From: Notamacropus eugenii
Taxonomy: Eukaryota > Chordata > Mammalia > Diprotodontia > Macropodidae
Assembly (NCBI RefSeq): GCF_028372415.1
Contig: NC_092877.1
Coordinates: 387,611,342 to 387,675,341 of the forward strand
Reading direction: 5' to 3'
Length of the DNA stretch: 64,000 nucleotides
Numbering within the stretch: the first letter of the stretch is position 1; each line of letters begins with the position of its first letter. Shown here piece by piece: positions 59,101 to 63,682 of the stretch. The translations under genes and the position numbers were made by a program. The notes below the pieces were generated by a model, which made no database searches, had not been told where the DNA came from, and was given only the letters and a program-made list of their open reading frames with translations.

Positions 59101-62100
59101 GGGAGGGGAGAATATGTGGAACCCAAAATTTTGTGAAAATGAATGTTAAAAGTTAAATTTTAAAAAAAATCATGAAAAAAAAAAGAATTAAAGAAAATTG
59201 TCCTGAAGCATTTAAAACAAGAGGAGAAAGTAGAAACAGAAAAAACCCACGCATCACCACCTGAAAGAGATCCTATGAGGAAAATTCACAGGAATATTAC
59301 AGTTAAATTCCAAAAACCCCAGCTCAAGGACAAAATACTACAAGCAACAGGAAAAAAACAATTTACATATGGTGGTACCACAATTAGAATCATACAAGAC
59401 CTAGCAGTGGTGACACTAAAAGATTGCAGGTCTTGGAACACTATATATTGAAGAGCAAAAGAACTGGATTTTTGGCTGAAAATATCATACCTAGCAAGGC
59501 TAAGCATAATTTTGAATGAAAAAAATGGGCATTTAATGAATTTGCAGAGTTTCAAAATTTTGTTAAAAAAAAAACAAACCAAACCTGAACTTAATAGAAG
59601 ATTTGACACACAAGAGCCAAGAGAAATATAAAGTACATACCAATGACCCATTATACAGGACTCAATAAGGACAGACTGTTTATCTTTTTTGTATGTAAAA
59701 TATAAAACCCATGTCGAAGACTGTTATTAGTAATTAGGCAGCTTAAAAGAAAGATTATATGGGGTAGATCTGAATATAATAGGACTTCAAAAAGTGAAAC
59801 TATTCAAGAACAGCTAAAAGAATAATTATCTTGTATAAATGCACTCTCACAGCAGCTCAGAGAAATTAGATGGGGGGAGGGGCTGTTAGCTCTGGAAACC
59901 TACTTTCATTGGGAATGGGTTCAAGAGGGAAAAATATATATACATCTAGAAAAGTATAAAAGTCTTCAAAATTCAGAAAAATAAAACTCTAAGGGGATAG
60001 GAAGGGGGAAGAGGATAAAGGAGGTGTTTTTAGAGGGGAGGGGAAGGGAATAGGTTAAAAGGGGTGTACAAAAGGGTGTTTTGATTTATGGGAAGGGGAG
60101 GTGGAGTAGGTTAAGAAACAGGAGGGAGAATTAGCAAGCAGAAGTAAAATAGAGGAGTTAGGAAACACAGGAAAAAAGATATACCCAAACATAAAAATAA
60201 AGATTAGGAGTAGAATCTTTTAGGGAAAGTATGTTCATATTATGTATGTATGTATATGTATACAGGCATACGTATATGTATATATCAGTGTCTATATATA
60301 AACATATCCCTGCTTAATTGTAGCCTGGGTGGGGGTGGGAGGGAGGAATGGGGGAAAAAAGAACAAAGTAAAAAGCATACAGTGGAGAACGAAAGAAAAG
60401 CTACAAAGAAAGCAAAGAAAGGACGGTCGGCCTGGCGGTATTTAATATATAGGCTTTCTGGAAATGGAAAGCTATTGACAGATCTTCTGAATCCTCTCCT
60501 GTGTTCTGCTGTGCACATGACATGATTTTTCTTTTCTTATTTTATATTTAAGTTTAATATTTAAATTTATAATGTGTTTCTTTTCTTATTATGTGTTTAA
60601 GTTTTAGTATTTGTCTAAAATAAAAAAAAATATTAAAAAAAAAGAAAACATTGGGTTCTCTTTCCAGGAGGGCAGCAGGCGAGCAGGAACTGTCCCAAGC
60701 TTCAGGCTTTTTTGCACTGCTGTTTTCCAGGCTAGTTCTGGAGATCTGCAGTTCAGTGTTTCCAAGGTGGTGTGAACCAGGGAGAGGTGTGATCACTGCT
60801 CTCTTGGTCTATGCTCTGGTCCTCACATAGGAAGGGCTCCTGATCCGTTGGAATTATAATGGATGCCTCAGGTTCCTCAGGGCCCCTCTTCCCTTGGGAT
60901 AGAAACAACACAGTTCTTCGGGTCCCTGGTCCCTTGAAATGAAATTCTAACCCTAACCCTAAATTGAAATGATACTGCCCTTCACTCTTGCCTGAAAGGG
61001 CTCTTGTCTACCCTTCTACTACGACCTTGAAGTGGGTATAAGCGGTGGAGCTGCCAAATCACACCTGGTCTTATATCCAGTGCCAGCACAAGATAACCTG
61101 TGATCTCTGACCAGGTGCCAGGTCCCCTCACTGCATCTTGCTTGAGAGCTCCTGAAGATGCTGCTGTTTGTGTCTCTACCACCTACTTCGACCACTGGTG
61201 CTTCATCCATGCAGGCTGCAAGCTGGCCTCGTTTCCCATGTCACACGCCTCCCTTTCCTACTTTCCATGTCGCCTTGTGCTGGAAGAACACCTCCCTTTG
61301 ACCTGCTATTGGCTATGACACTCCACAGTTTGATTTGAGGATTTATTTTAAAGTTGTTTGGAAGAGAATGTAGAAGAGTCCAACTTTCTCTACTTTGCCA
61401 TTTTGGCTCCACCTACAAAAACACTCTTTAACACAACTAAAGAGGGACCTAAGTTGATGAATCTGAAGTGCTCACAGGACACACTGGACAATCCAATATA
61501 ATAAAAATGGCAATGCTACCAAAGTTCATTTACTGACAGTCAATGCCAACATTATACACCAGAAAATGATTTTAGAGAACCAGAGAACATAATGGGACAG
61601 TCAGGTGATGCAATGTTGGGCCTGGAGTCAGGAAGACCTGAGTTCAAATCCAGCCTCAGACACTTACTAGTTGTGACTGTGGGCAAATCACTTGTACCTT
61701 CTTTGCCTCGGTTTCCTCATCTATAAAATGAGCCAAAAAAGGAAATGGCAAACCCCTCTAGTATCTCTGGGATCACAAAGAGACAGACATGACTGAGCAC
61801 AACTGAACAATAACAGAAAACATAACAGCTGTATGAAACAATGCCCTATGGCACTAATGATAAGAGAAATGCAGTTTAAAGCAGCTCCCTGTGGGTCTGC
61901 CTCATACCCAACCAGGCGGCAAAATCTGCCAAAGAGGAGAGCGACCAACACTAGAGGGGCTGTTAGAGGAGATATGAGTTGGTTAAGTCCTTTCTGAAAG
62001 CAATCTGAAGCTGTGCCCAAAACCCTAAAGAGACCAAAGAAAGAGGAAAAGGCCTCACACACGTTGATAGCAGCACCAGACTGCAATGGTTGGACAAGAA

Positions 62101-63464
62101 ACAGCATGGAATCAATGGAATATCTCTGAAAACTGGGAGGAACTGATGCCAAAGGAAGTGAGGAGAACCAGAAGGACAATTTACACTGGGCAGCTGGGGG
62201 CGCCACAGTGCACAGGGCCCACTGTTAGGAAGGCTCAAGTTCTCAGACACTACACCAAGCCACTTCATCTCTGATTGCCCCAGGGTCTTCAACTGTAAAA
62301 TGGGGATCCATCTCCCAGGACTGTTGTGAGGAACATCTTCTAATTCCCTCAATGGTATCTGTAAAGTGCTCAGCACAGTGTCTGGCATAAAACAGGTGCT
62401 TACAAAATGCTTGCTCTCCACAAGCCTCTGAGAGGCTCACAGAGTCTGCCCAGATCAATGACCAATCTTCATTACAGAGGACCAATGACAAAAAATGAGC
62501 CCCACCCCTTGACTGAGAAGCGAGGACTAAAAACACAGAACCAGGTGTACTGCCAACTGGTCAATCCCCCCCCAATTTTGAGGGGGGTAGGGAAATGAGG
62601 TGGGAATAGGAAAAAAGAGATGATTCTCGATTTTAAAAAATGCAAAAAAATTCAGCCAAATGATGTACACATCAAAACAGGAGCAAAAGCCTCATTGGGT
62701 CCTCAAATGTCAAAAGATCAGGGTCACATTCCCTTTACAAGAACAAGTTACTCTGATTTTGTTAGAATGCCAAATGACTCCATTTCTGTCCAAAGTCTGT
62801 CCAAATCAAGGCTACGGAGAATCATGGAGTTGGAGGGCTCTTGGCAGCACTGAGAAGAAACCCCCACTCTGACATCCTACACAAGCAATCTCCCAGACTC
62901 TGCTCATGCACCTGCAGTGAGGGAGGGCCCAGTCCAGCCCCTGTCCCACCTGCAGCCCCCCCCATGCTGGGACAGTTCTACTCACTATTCCACATAACGT
63001 ATTTTTTCCTGTTCTTTATACACTGAAATATTCATGTGTTCTTTGTGGGTTCACATTAAGTTCATAAGAAAAAGGGAAAAAAATTTTTTTAAGAGGTAAG
63101 GGCTCTAGAATTTTTACAAGTCCATGACCTTCAGCCAAGCTTCCCTGACCTTAGTCCTTCCCTAGTGGCCCACCCAGGAACTCTGTTGCTGAGCCTCCGA
63201 GGCTGTCCTGGGGCCCCTGGGGGACCTGTTACCCCTGGGGGTGGGGTGGGGCTCAAGGCCTTCCTGGGGCCCCTGGGGATGAGGGTGGGAGCTCAAGGCC
63301 AGCTGTTTCTGGGAACTCTGGAACTCACCTTTCCCGCAGGAGCTGCAGCTGGAAGCGATTTGCCAGCCTCATCAGTTCTGTCAAGAAGACATCGTCTTCC
63401 TTGAGCTCCAAGTCATCGGTGTAGACCCAGCGAAGCAAGGCCATGGTCACCTCGGGGTCGGCAT
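17154..63464 (-). CDS. ANKFY1: ANKFY1 (rabankyrin-5), coding exons from mid-BTB to stop
   Basis: Rabankyrin-5 is a Rab5 effector that binds PI3P through its FYVE finger and acts on early endosomes and macropinosomes. Twenty-two coding exons are present: 63464-63329, 51248-51125, 48332-48183, 47927-47762, 43622-43418, 42250-42182, 41886-41687, 41052-40955, 32437-32227, 31076-30978, 30641-30488, 29686-29518, 28818-28700, 27869-27713, 25844-25644, 24499-24323, 23483-23336, 23100-23010, 22556-22432, 22269-22123, 21969-21879 and 17286-17154. They total 3,170 nt with consistent phases, giving 1,055 codons plus stop against about 1,061 in the same part of the human protein. Domain order is the end of the BTB domain, a linker, about twenty ankyrin repeats, then FYVE (WCDGSTCYEC, RKHHCRHCG, CHKC, CNIC). 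The N-terminal coiled coil and first half of the BTB domain lie outside the window. Confidence 0.97.
18245..19030 (+). repeat. L1 3' end (old)
   Basis: The degraded end of L1 ORF2 and the 3' UTR are readable: 'TTAAAAAGGTTTTCGCACAA', 'AATGCAAATTAAAGCAACTA', 'CATCAGACTGGCAAAGC', 'GATTGGGGAATGGCCAAGC' and 'GAGTAAAGTGAACAGTACAG'. It lies in the intron that splits the FYVE domain, antisense to ANKFY1. Confidence 0.75.
19085..20340 (+). repeat. L2/CR1-type LINE, degraded ORF2
   Basis: The translated plus strand shows the RT-like LNTSKSESILFSRPKPSS motif, followed by sequence like 'ATCAAGGTGATTTTCCTAAA', 'AAACTGCAGTGGCTCCCTA' and 'CCAGTGACCCTGGCCTCTGG' of the CR1/L2 C-terminal region. Many stops and gaps show great age. 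Confidence 0.65.
20341..20860 (-). repeat. L2/CR1-type LINE 3' end, inverted against the previous copy
   Basis: It begins with the reversed L2 terminus ('ATAAATATTTACTAAGCACC', 'TACTGTGTGCCAAGCACTG') and continues into 'TATTTGATCCTGGAATTTTC' and 'CTACTGCAATGGTCCAGG', the reverse complement of the L2-like coding end. It lies directly against the plus-strand copy. Confidence 0.7.
20865..21050 (+). repeat. L2-type LINE 3' fragment
   Basis: 'TAGACTATGAGCCCCTCAAG', 'TGTACGCTCAGCACTTAGC' and 'CTATAAATGCTTC' mark a plus-strand L2 3' end. Confidence 0.6.
21879..21969 (-). CDS. ANKFY1: ANKFY1 exon, first half of FYVE
   Basis: The acceptor CCCTCCTCAG precedes ATATGCTCTCC and the donor is CACTG|GTAAGG. 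The exon encodes MLSKEPPWCDGSTCYECM, then AKFGVTTRKHHC, with the last Cys codon split 2+1 by the intron. The WxxD-like start and the first zinc-ligand pair are present. Confidence 0.97.
22123..22269 (-). CDS. ANKFY1: ANKFY1 exon before FYVE
   Basis: The exon has 147 nt, with acceptor TGTTTCAG|TGCTGC and donor CTTG|GTGAGT. It encodes LLLAYMKGNANLCRAIVR, AGARLGTHNNQGINIFN and YQVATKQLLFRLL, nearly identical to the human protein. Confidence 0.97.
22432..22556 (-). CDS. ANKFY1: ANKFY1 exon (ankyrin array)
   Basis: The exon has 125 nt, with acceptor TTTTGTTAG|GGGCCAG and donor ACAG|GTGAGG. It encodes GQSPMHILGHYGKENAAA, IFELFLECMPEYPLDKPD and AEGNT, a late ankyrin-like repeat. Confidence 0.97.
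23010..23100 (-). CDS. ANKFY1: ANKFY1 exon (ankyrin repeat)
   Basis: The exon has 91 nt, with acceptor TTCTTTGCAG|CTCTCC and donor CTGAG|GTGTGT. It encodes LHLAVMHGRLSTIRALLT, then ECSVDAEAFNL, a textbook ankyrin helix pair (LHLAVxxG). Confidence 0.97.
23336..23483 (-). CDS. ANKFY1: ANKFY1 exon (ankyrin repeat)
   Basis: The exon has 148 nt, with acceptor CTCGTGGCAG|CTTCTTGCAG and donor AATG|GTAGTG. It encodes LLAGAKVNELTKHRQTAL, HLAAQQDLPTICSVLLE and NGVDFSAVDENGNN. A second AG ten bases inside the exon looks like an acceptor but would shift the frame; homology fixes the first one. Confidence 0.96.
23917..24112 (+). repeat. marsupial SINE / MIR-like
   Basis: 'CTTGGAGTCAGGAAGACC', 'CACTTACTGGCTGTGTGACC', 'CTGGGCATGTCACTGAACC', then 'CAACTTCCTCAAATGTAAC' and an L2-like end. 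It lies between two ANKFY1 ankyrin exons, antisense to the gene. Confidence 0.75.
24323..24499 (-). CDS. ANKFY1: ANKFY1 exon (ankyrin repeats)
   Basis: The exon has 177 nt (59 codons, phase 0 at both ends), with acceptor CTCTTTGCAG|GTAGAT and donor AATCTG|GTATGG. It encodes VDNKGRNFLHVAVQNSDI, ESVLFLISVQANVNSRVQ and TPLHLAVQAGSEIIVRNL. Skipping it would keep the frame. Confidence 0.97.
25004..25075. repeat. imperfect (CA)n/(CT)n microsatellite
   Basis: CACACAGACACATG-type units followed by a short CT run lie in an ANKFY1 intron. Confidence 0.9.
25644..25844 (-). CDS. ANKFY1: ANKFY1 exon (ankyrin repeats)
   Basis: The exon has 201 nt (67 codons, phase 0 at both ends), with acceptor TCCCTCCTCTAG|GACGCT and donor GAACAG|GTGTGT. 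It encodes DAEGRTPIHVAISSQQS, LISHPDIRLNIRDRQGL, TPFACAMTYKNNKAAEA and ILKRESGAAEQ. Confidence 0.97.
25868..26900 (-). repeat. L1 3' end, 5'-truncated
   Basis: Read on the minus strand, the C-terminal coding part of ORF2 ('ATTAAAAGTTTTTGCACAAA', 'GGCCAAAGGATATGAACAGG') runs into the L1 3' UTR ('GATGGAGGGGATGCTCGTCC'-like). It has the same orientation as ANKFY1 and starts 24 bp outside the exon at 25844. Damage is heavy. Confidence 0.8.
27713..27869 (-). CDS. ANKFY1: ANKFY1 exon (ankyrin repeats)
   Basis: The exon has 157 nt, with acceptor CTTCCTCATAG|TGGCTGC and donor GTGCAG|GTACGG. It encodes GCDVNSPRQPGANGEGDE, EARDGQTPLHLAASWGLE and ETVQCLLEFGANVSVQ. Confidence 0.97.
28700..28818 (-). CDS. 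ANKFY1: ANKFY1 exon (ankyrin repeat)
   Basis: The exon has 119 nt, with acceptor TTCTTTCAG|GTGAGG and donor CGCAG|GTAGGA. It encodes VRHGCDATCWGPGPGGCL, QTLLHRAIDENNESVSC and FLIR. The exon starts with GTGAGG, so the 3' splice site is directly followed by a donor-like hexamer. Confidence 0.96.
29005..29262 (+). repeat. marsupial tRNA-derived SINE, MAR1/WALLSI type
   Basis: A near full-length plus-strand copy: 'GGATTCAGGAGGACCTGAG', 'TTCCTAGCTGTGTGACCCTG', 'TTTTCCTCATCTGTCACATG', then the RTE-type tail 'GCCAAGAAAACCTGAAATAG' and 'TCATGGAGAGTCAGCCATG'. Confidence 0.85.
29518..29686 (-). CDS. ANKFY1: ANKFY1 exon (ankyrin repeats)
   Basis: The exon has 169 nt, with acceptor GGCTCTCGCAG|GACCCAG and donor ACTCTG|GTGAGA. 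It encodes TQDGETALQLAIRNQLPL, VVDAICTRGADMSVLDEQ and NPPLWLALASDLEDIAST. Confidence 0.97.
29875..30215 (-). repeat. L2/CR1-type LINE 3' fragment
   Basis: 'ATTCAAGAAGCATTTGCC', 'AATTCCTACTGTGCACAAGG', 'GAAGGCTTCAGGGAAAAGG' and 'GGTATGGAAAACAGGAT' follow the reversed L2 3' end order. Confidence 0.6.
30371..30446. repeat. (CA)n with GCATGCACG-type variants
   Basis: A CA run is followed by CACGCATGCATGCACA units, ending about 40 bp from the ANKFY1 exon at 30488. Confidence 0.95.
30488..30641 (-). CDS. ANKFY1: ANKFY1 exon (ankyrin repeats)
   Basis: The exon has 154 nt, with acceptor GCCTGTTGCAG|GGATGC and donor ATCCG|GTGAGG. It encodes MHTIAAQLLGSGASINDA, TPDGQTLLHMAIRRQDGK and SALFLLEHQADINI. 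Confidence 0.97.
30978..31076 (-). CDS. ANKFY1: ANKFY1 exon (ankyrin repeat)
   Basis: The exon has 99 nt, with acceptor TTTTAATTTAG|CTAATGCC and donor GGACAG|GTAAGG. It encodes NALHALNSLQIIPDFSLK, then DSRDQTVLGLALWT. Confidence 0.97.
32227..32437 (-). CDS. ANKFY1: ANKFY1 exon (ankyrin repeats)
   Basis: The exon has 211 nt, with acceptor TTCTGTTTAG|GGAGAAACG and donor AAGG|GTGAGT. It encodes GETPLHTACRYGLATLT, AELLQQGANPNLQTQEAL, PGASGLAEGIYLQTPLHM and AIAYNHPDVVSVILEQK. The linker between the two repeats is a few residues shorter than in human as I recall it. Confidence 0.97.
33643..33654. repeat. left target-site duplication of the BIN3 retrocopy
   Basis: GAAAATTAGAAT here is matched by GAAAATCAGAAT at 35316-35327, 11 of 12 bases identical. 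Both belong to the interrupted HAL1 ORF1. Confidence 0.85.
33655..35315 (+). pseudogene. BIN3P: BIN3 processed pseudogene
   Basis: This is an intronless copy of the mRNA of BIN3, an N-BAR protein of actin and membrane dynamics. A GC-rich 5' UTR leads to an ATG at 33694 (MSWIPFKIGQPK, then a stop where K is expected). Next come ERDFGREYGK, KKSTDADLAMSKSAVEIS, FLNMVTALDTAMKQMD, PLKKFGSVFPSLNMAMKR, KVEKYEEKEKTGPVL, RLDYF and EMHKIFGDL, then a 3' UTR of roughly 0.8 kb, AATAAA at 35282-35287 and an A-rich tail (35300-35315). There are several in-frame stops and about six codons missing after TFNQEE. The 12-bp flanking repeat shows L1-mediated retroposition into HAL1 copy A. It is not expected to make protein. 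Confidence 0.93.
35316..35327. repeat. right target-site duplication of the BIN3 retrocopy
   Basis: GAAAATCAGAAT lies directly after the A-rich tail and pairs with 33643-33654 with one mismatch. HAL1 copy A resumes here. Confidence 0.85.
36418..36585 (+). repeat. marsupial tRNA-derived SINE, WALLSI-like short form
   Basis: 'GGGCAGCCAGGGGGCACAG', 'CTGGAGTCAGGAGGACCTG', 'TTATCAGTTGTGTGACCTC', 'AAGTCACTTAACCCCAATTG', then an A-rich end. It is one of the least diverged SINE copies here and is inserted in HAL1 copy A. Confidence 0.88.
37036..39506. repeat. 2.5-kb TATGTGAATG minisatellite array
   Basis: Head-to-tail units of about 16, 18 and 20 bp share the core TATGTGAATG with a variable TATGTGTG, CATGTGTA or CATATGTGTA linker, roughly 130-140 copies without unique spacers. 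It occupies the 3' region of HAL1 copy A. All three minus frames stay open over most of the array because the units carry no minus-strand stop; these are not genes. Confidence 0.98.
39893..40610 (+). repeat. L2/CR1-type LINE fragments
   Basis: An L2 terminus ('GCCTTAATAAAGGTTTCTTA') is followed by a degraded coding-side piece with 'GACATCCAAAGTCCTCAG' and 'TCCATTCTTCAACTGC'. Confidence 0.5.
40622..40745 (+). repeat. marsupial SINE fragment
   Basis: 'CAGGACCTGAGTTCAAAGCC', 'CACTTGCTAGCTGTGTGACC' and 'CTGGGCAAGTCACTTTACTC' mark a 5' SINE piece about 200 bp from the next ANKFY1 exon. Confidence 0.8.
40955..41052 (-). CDS. ANKFY1: ANKFY1 exon (ankyrin repeat)
   Basis: The exon has 98 nt, with acceptor TCTCCTTGTAG|GAAGC and donor GGTGG|GTAAGT. 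It encodes SCLLQRAAGSGNEAAALF, then LAASGAKVNHRNRW. Confidence 0.97.
41687..41886 (-). CDS. ANKFY1: ANKFY1 exon (ankyrin repeats)
   Basis: The exon has 200 nt, with acceptor CTCTCTCGTAG|GTTAG and donor GTGACAG|GTAGGC. It encodes LDLELKDHEGSTALWLAV, QYITVSSDQAVNPFDDAP, VVNGTSFDENSYAARLIQ and RGSNTDAPDTVT. The NPF motif in this stretch is the kind bound by EH-domain proteins such as EHD1, a reported rabankyrin-5 partner. Confidence 0.97.
42182..42250 (-). CDS. ANKFY1: ANKFY1 small exon (ankyrin repeat)
   Basis: The exon has 69 nt, with acceptor TCTTCCGGCAG|GACCCC and donor AAACA|GTATGT. It encodes TPLHSSIIARNDVVFSQL, then LQCK. It keeps frame if skipped. Confidence 0.95.
43418..43622 (-). CDS. 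ANKFY1: ANKFY1 exon (ankyrin repeats)
   Basis: The exon has 205 nt, with acceptor CTCCTCTGTAG|GAGACAG and donor GGCAG|GTGAGT. It encodes DSFAATFLIKNGALVNAA, TMGAQETPLHLVASSSCR, DITSEMAHITESLLQAG and ANPNMQDGRG. Confidence 0.97.
43655..43795. repeat. degenerate CA-rich microsatellite
   Basis: Interrupted CACACATGC, ACTCACACAC and CACATACACATGC units start about 30 bp upstream of the acceptor of the previous exon. Confidence 0.85.
44640..45260 (-). repeat. L2/CR1-type LINE, degenerate
   Basis: The stretch opens with 'TTGCCAAGCACTCACTGTGA', 'TTCCTACCCTCAAGGAGG', then AG-rich sequence typical of reversed L2 3' coding ends. The boundary is uncertain. Confidence 0.45.
46190..47090 (+). mobile_element. 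HAL1/L1 ORF1 remnant
   Basis: Translatable pieces match L1 ORF1: a coiled-coil part with 'TGACTGTGAGGCAGCAAG', 'AAAAGGCTGAAAAAGGAG', then 'CTTAGAACCAGAGGGCAAAG' and 'GAAAGAATCCACTGGTCAC', equivalent to the EPEGK...IHRSPPERD region. It is heavily damaged and has no ORF2. Confidence 0.65.
47098..47127. repeat. (CA)n microsatellite
   Basis: Fourteen to fifteen CA units lie at the end of the ORF1 remnant. Confidence 0.95.
47200..47420 (-). repeat. marsupial SINE plus MIR fragment
   Basis: A reversed SINE core ('TTGCTCAGATCACTGAGGG', 'GTTCCTGACTCTGAGCCC') is followed by a MIR-like stretch ('GTGATCTCACTGGATCCTCA'). Confidence 0.6.
47762..47927 (-). CDS. ANKFY1: ANKFY1 exon (first ankyrin repeats)
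   Basis: The exon has 166 nt, with acceptor TTTGTAATAG|CTGCCC and donor AAGAG|GTGAGG. It encodes LPLKLNELDPNGDLALDL, ALSRRLESIAATLVSHR and ADVDMVDKSGWSLLHKAI. Confidence 0.97.
48183..48332 (-). CDS. ANKFY1: ANKFY1 exon (BTB-ankyrin linker)
   Basis: The exon has 150 nt (50 codons, phase 0 at both ends), with acceptor CCCCCTGCAG|GACGAC and donor GCCCAG|GTACGG. It encodes DDLSKEDFSSMSAQLLYQ, MICSKTQHPLHKAIRLER and EDVVFLYLIEMDAQ. Confidence 0.97.
48915..49115 (+). repeat. L2-type LINE 3' end
   Basis: 'CTCATTTTTGTCTCTGGATC' and 'GGCACACAGTAAGCACTTAA' mark a plus-strand L2 terminus. Confidence 0.6.
49660..50150 (+). repeat. L2/CR1-type LINE, degraded ORF2
   Basis: The order 'AAACAAAACTCATTCTCTTT', 'CCCAATC'-like spacing, 'CAGCCAATCGGTTGCCAAAG' and 'GACTCAGCAGCCAAAGGAAC' follows the same CR1/L2 3' coding pattern as 19.1-20.3 kb. 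Confidence 0.6.
50440..50620 (-). repeat. L2-type LINE 3' end
   Basis: 'CAATAGACATTTATTAAGCC', 'AGACAGTCCCTGCCCACAA' and an AG-rich continuation are the reversed L2 terminus. Confidence 0.65.
51125..51248 (-). CDS. ANKFY1: ANKFY1 exon (end of BTB)
   Basis: The exon has 124 nt, with acceptor CTTTGGGTAG|GTGTGAG and donor CACTGG|GTAAGT. It encodes CEKGVMSLVNVRNCIRFY, QTAEELNATTLMNYCAEI and IASHW, the C-terminal helices of the BTB fold and its 3-box-like extension. Confidence 0.97.
52172..52185. repeat. left target-site duplication of nested L1
   Basis: AAAAAAGAGCTGTT is repeated exactly at 53640-53653. Confidence 0.92.
52186..53639 (+). mobile_element. 5'-truncated L1, relatively young
   Basis: An uninterrupted frame covers the C-terminal 195 or so residues of ORF2 up to the stop at 52773: LTPYTRIKSKWVHDKGIK, DNFDYIKLKSFCTTKP, NWESIFTANVCDKGLIS, PIDKWSKDMNREFSEE and MKKCLNHY. 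The L1 3' UTR follows and the element ends in an A-rich tail. Exact 14-bp flanking repeats and the undamaged frame suggest a recent insertion compared with the element it hit. It is antisense to ANKFY1. Confidence 0.92.
53640..53653. repeat. right target-site duplication of nested L1
   Basis: The sequence is an exact copy of 52172-52185. The interrupted L1 resumes with TCGAGGTATTTTTG. Confidence 0.92.
54234..54326. mobile_element. hAT-type MITE fragment (OposCharlie-like)
   Basis: 'TTGTGAAGTTTGAACTCAAA', 'GGGCTGCACTTGAGGACCC' and 'GGTCACATGTGGCCTTAAG' before a CCCCCCCTTG end resemble one arm of a palindromic marsupial hAT element as I remember it. It interrupts the old L1 ORF2. Only one arm is visible. 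Confidence 0.55.
56393..59183 (+). mobile_element. L1-family ORF1-only element nested in HAL1 copy B
   Basis: It starts with the marsupial L1 leader (GCAGAGCCAAGATGGTGG) and a 0.8-kb 5' UTR. An open frame follows (57176-57733), with coiled coil from MEELKKDSENQVREVEEE through QVNSLLKETQKSGQEN and RISQMEKEVQKLTEENSS to RRDNLKIMDYLKAMIKK. After one frameshift the conserved EPEGKISIQGIHRSPPER and KKQFKYCGNTIRITQDL blocks follow. Then comes a 1-kb purine-rich 3' region ending in A-runs (59150-59183). ORF2 is absent, so this is HAL1-like or an internally deleted L1. Confidence 0.75.
58318..58352. repeat. (CA)n-type microsatellite
   Basis: CACACACATGCACACG units sit just after the ORF1 end of the nested element. 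Confidence 0.9.
60238..60302. repeat. short TATG/TATA-rich tract in HAL1 copy B
   Basis: ATGTATGTATGTATATGTAT followed by TATATATC and a short TATA run, flanked by sequence that aligns with both sides of the 2.5-kb array in copy A. Confidence 0.85.
60650..61415 (-). repeat. L1-type 5' UTR fragment
   Basis: The minus strand begins GGTGGAGCCAAAATGGCAAA at 61415, the GCCAAGATGGC leader type, and continues without an ORF1 to 60650, beside the A-rich end of HAL1 copy B. It could be the 5' end of the old minus-strand L1 or an independent piece. Confidence 0.5.
61590..61817 (+). repeat. marsupial tRNA-derived SINE, MAR1/WALLSI type
   Basis: 'GGACAGTCAGGTGATGCAAT', 'CTGGAGTCAGGAAGACCTG', 'CACTTACTAGTTGTGACTG', 'GGTTTCCTCATCTATAAAAT', then the tail 'CAAAGAGACAGACATGACTG' and an ACAATAACAG end. 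Confidence 0.85.
61820..62182 (+). repeat. L1 3' UTR remnant
   Basis: 'GATAAGAGAAATGCAGTTTA' and 'GAGGAGAACCAGAAGGACAA' match the L1 3' UTR order seen at 52.8-53.3 kb, strongly diverged and with gaps. Confidence 0.6.
62186..62420 (+). repeat. marsupial SINE with L2/MIR-like 3' end
   Basis: The head 'GGGCAGCTGGGGGCGCCACA' is followed by a MIR-type 'AACTGTAAAATGGGGATCC' block and 'AAGTGCTCAGCACAGTGTC'. Confidence 0.7.
62425..63325. other. ANKFY1 intron stretch without a recognised element
   Basis: The stretch holds a few A-rich and GC-rich pieces, including a G-rich tract at about 63220-63300 next to the following exon. I see no transposon, RNA gene or coding signal. Confidence 0.5.
63329..63464 (-). 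CDS. ANKFY1: ANKFY1 exon (BTB domain)
   Basis: The exon has 136 nt, with acceptor TTCTTACCCAG|ATGCC and donor GGAAAG|GTGAGT. It encodes ADPEVTMALLRWVYTDDL, ELKEDDVFLTELMRLANR and FQLQLLRE. The BTB beta-strand and helix (RWVYTD, LANRFQLQ) are clear. This is the most 5' ANKFY1 exon in the window. Confidence 0.97.
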
Positions 63465-63682
63465 CTGGGTAAGAAAAAGGAGTTAATGAAACCAAGCAAG
63501 CCTAAGTCCTTCAGAGGACCCTGCTGACACTAGAAGTGGAAGCCACGCCCCAGACCTGCAGCACAGAGGACTCAGATATGAGGGCACTTGGGGCGAGTCC
63601 TGTCCCTCATCCGCCCTTCACAGAATGCTTGCTCTTCTAGATGGAGGGGCCCTCTGGGTCAATAACAAGACCATCTGGCTGG

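Larger units (their letters stand above)
55885..60645 (+). mobile_element. HAL1-type half-L1, copy B, with a nested element
   Basis: The 5' leader (55885-56392) aligns with copy A ('CCAGACCCAGCTGTGCTGTG', 'GTGGGCACTTACAGG', 'GAGAAGACCAGGGTTCATCT'). After the nested element it resumes near 59185 with the ORF1 C-terminal part ('AATTAAAGAAAATTGTCCTG', 'GGTGGTACCACAATTAGAAT') and ends with the same purine-rich 3' region and A-rich end. About 65 bp of TATG-rich sequence (60238-60302) stand where copy A has 2.5 kb. No ORF2 is present. Confidence 0.75.

Noticed and set aside
60945-60963. Telomere-like CTAACCCTAACCCTAAA
   Set aside because: Only about 2.5 units; too short to claim an interstitial telomere. 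The same applies to GGGTTAGGGTTAG near 44820.
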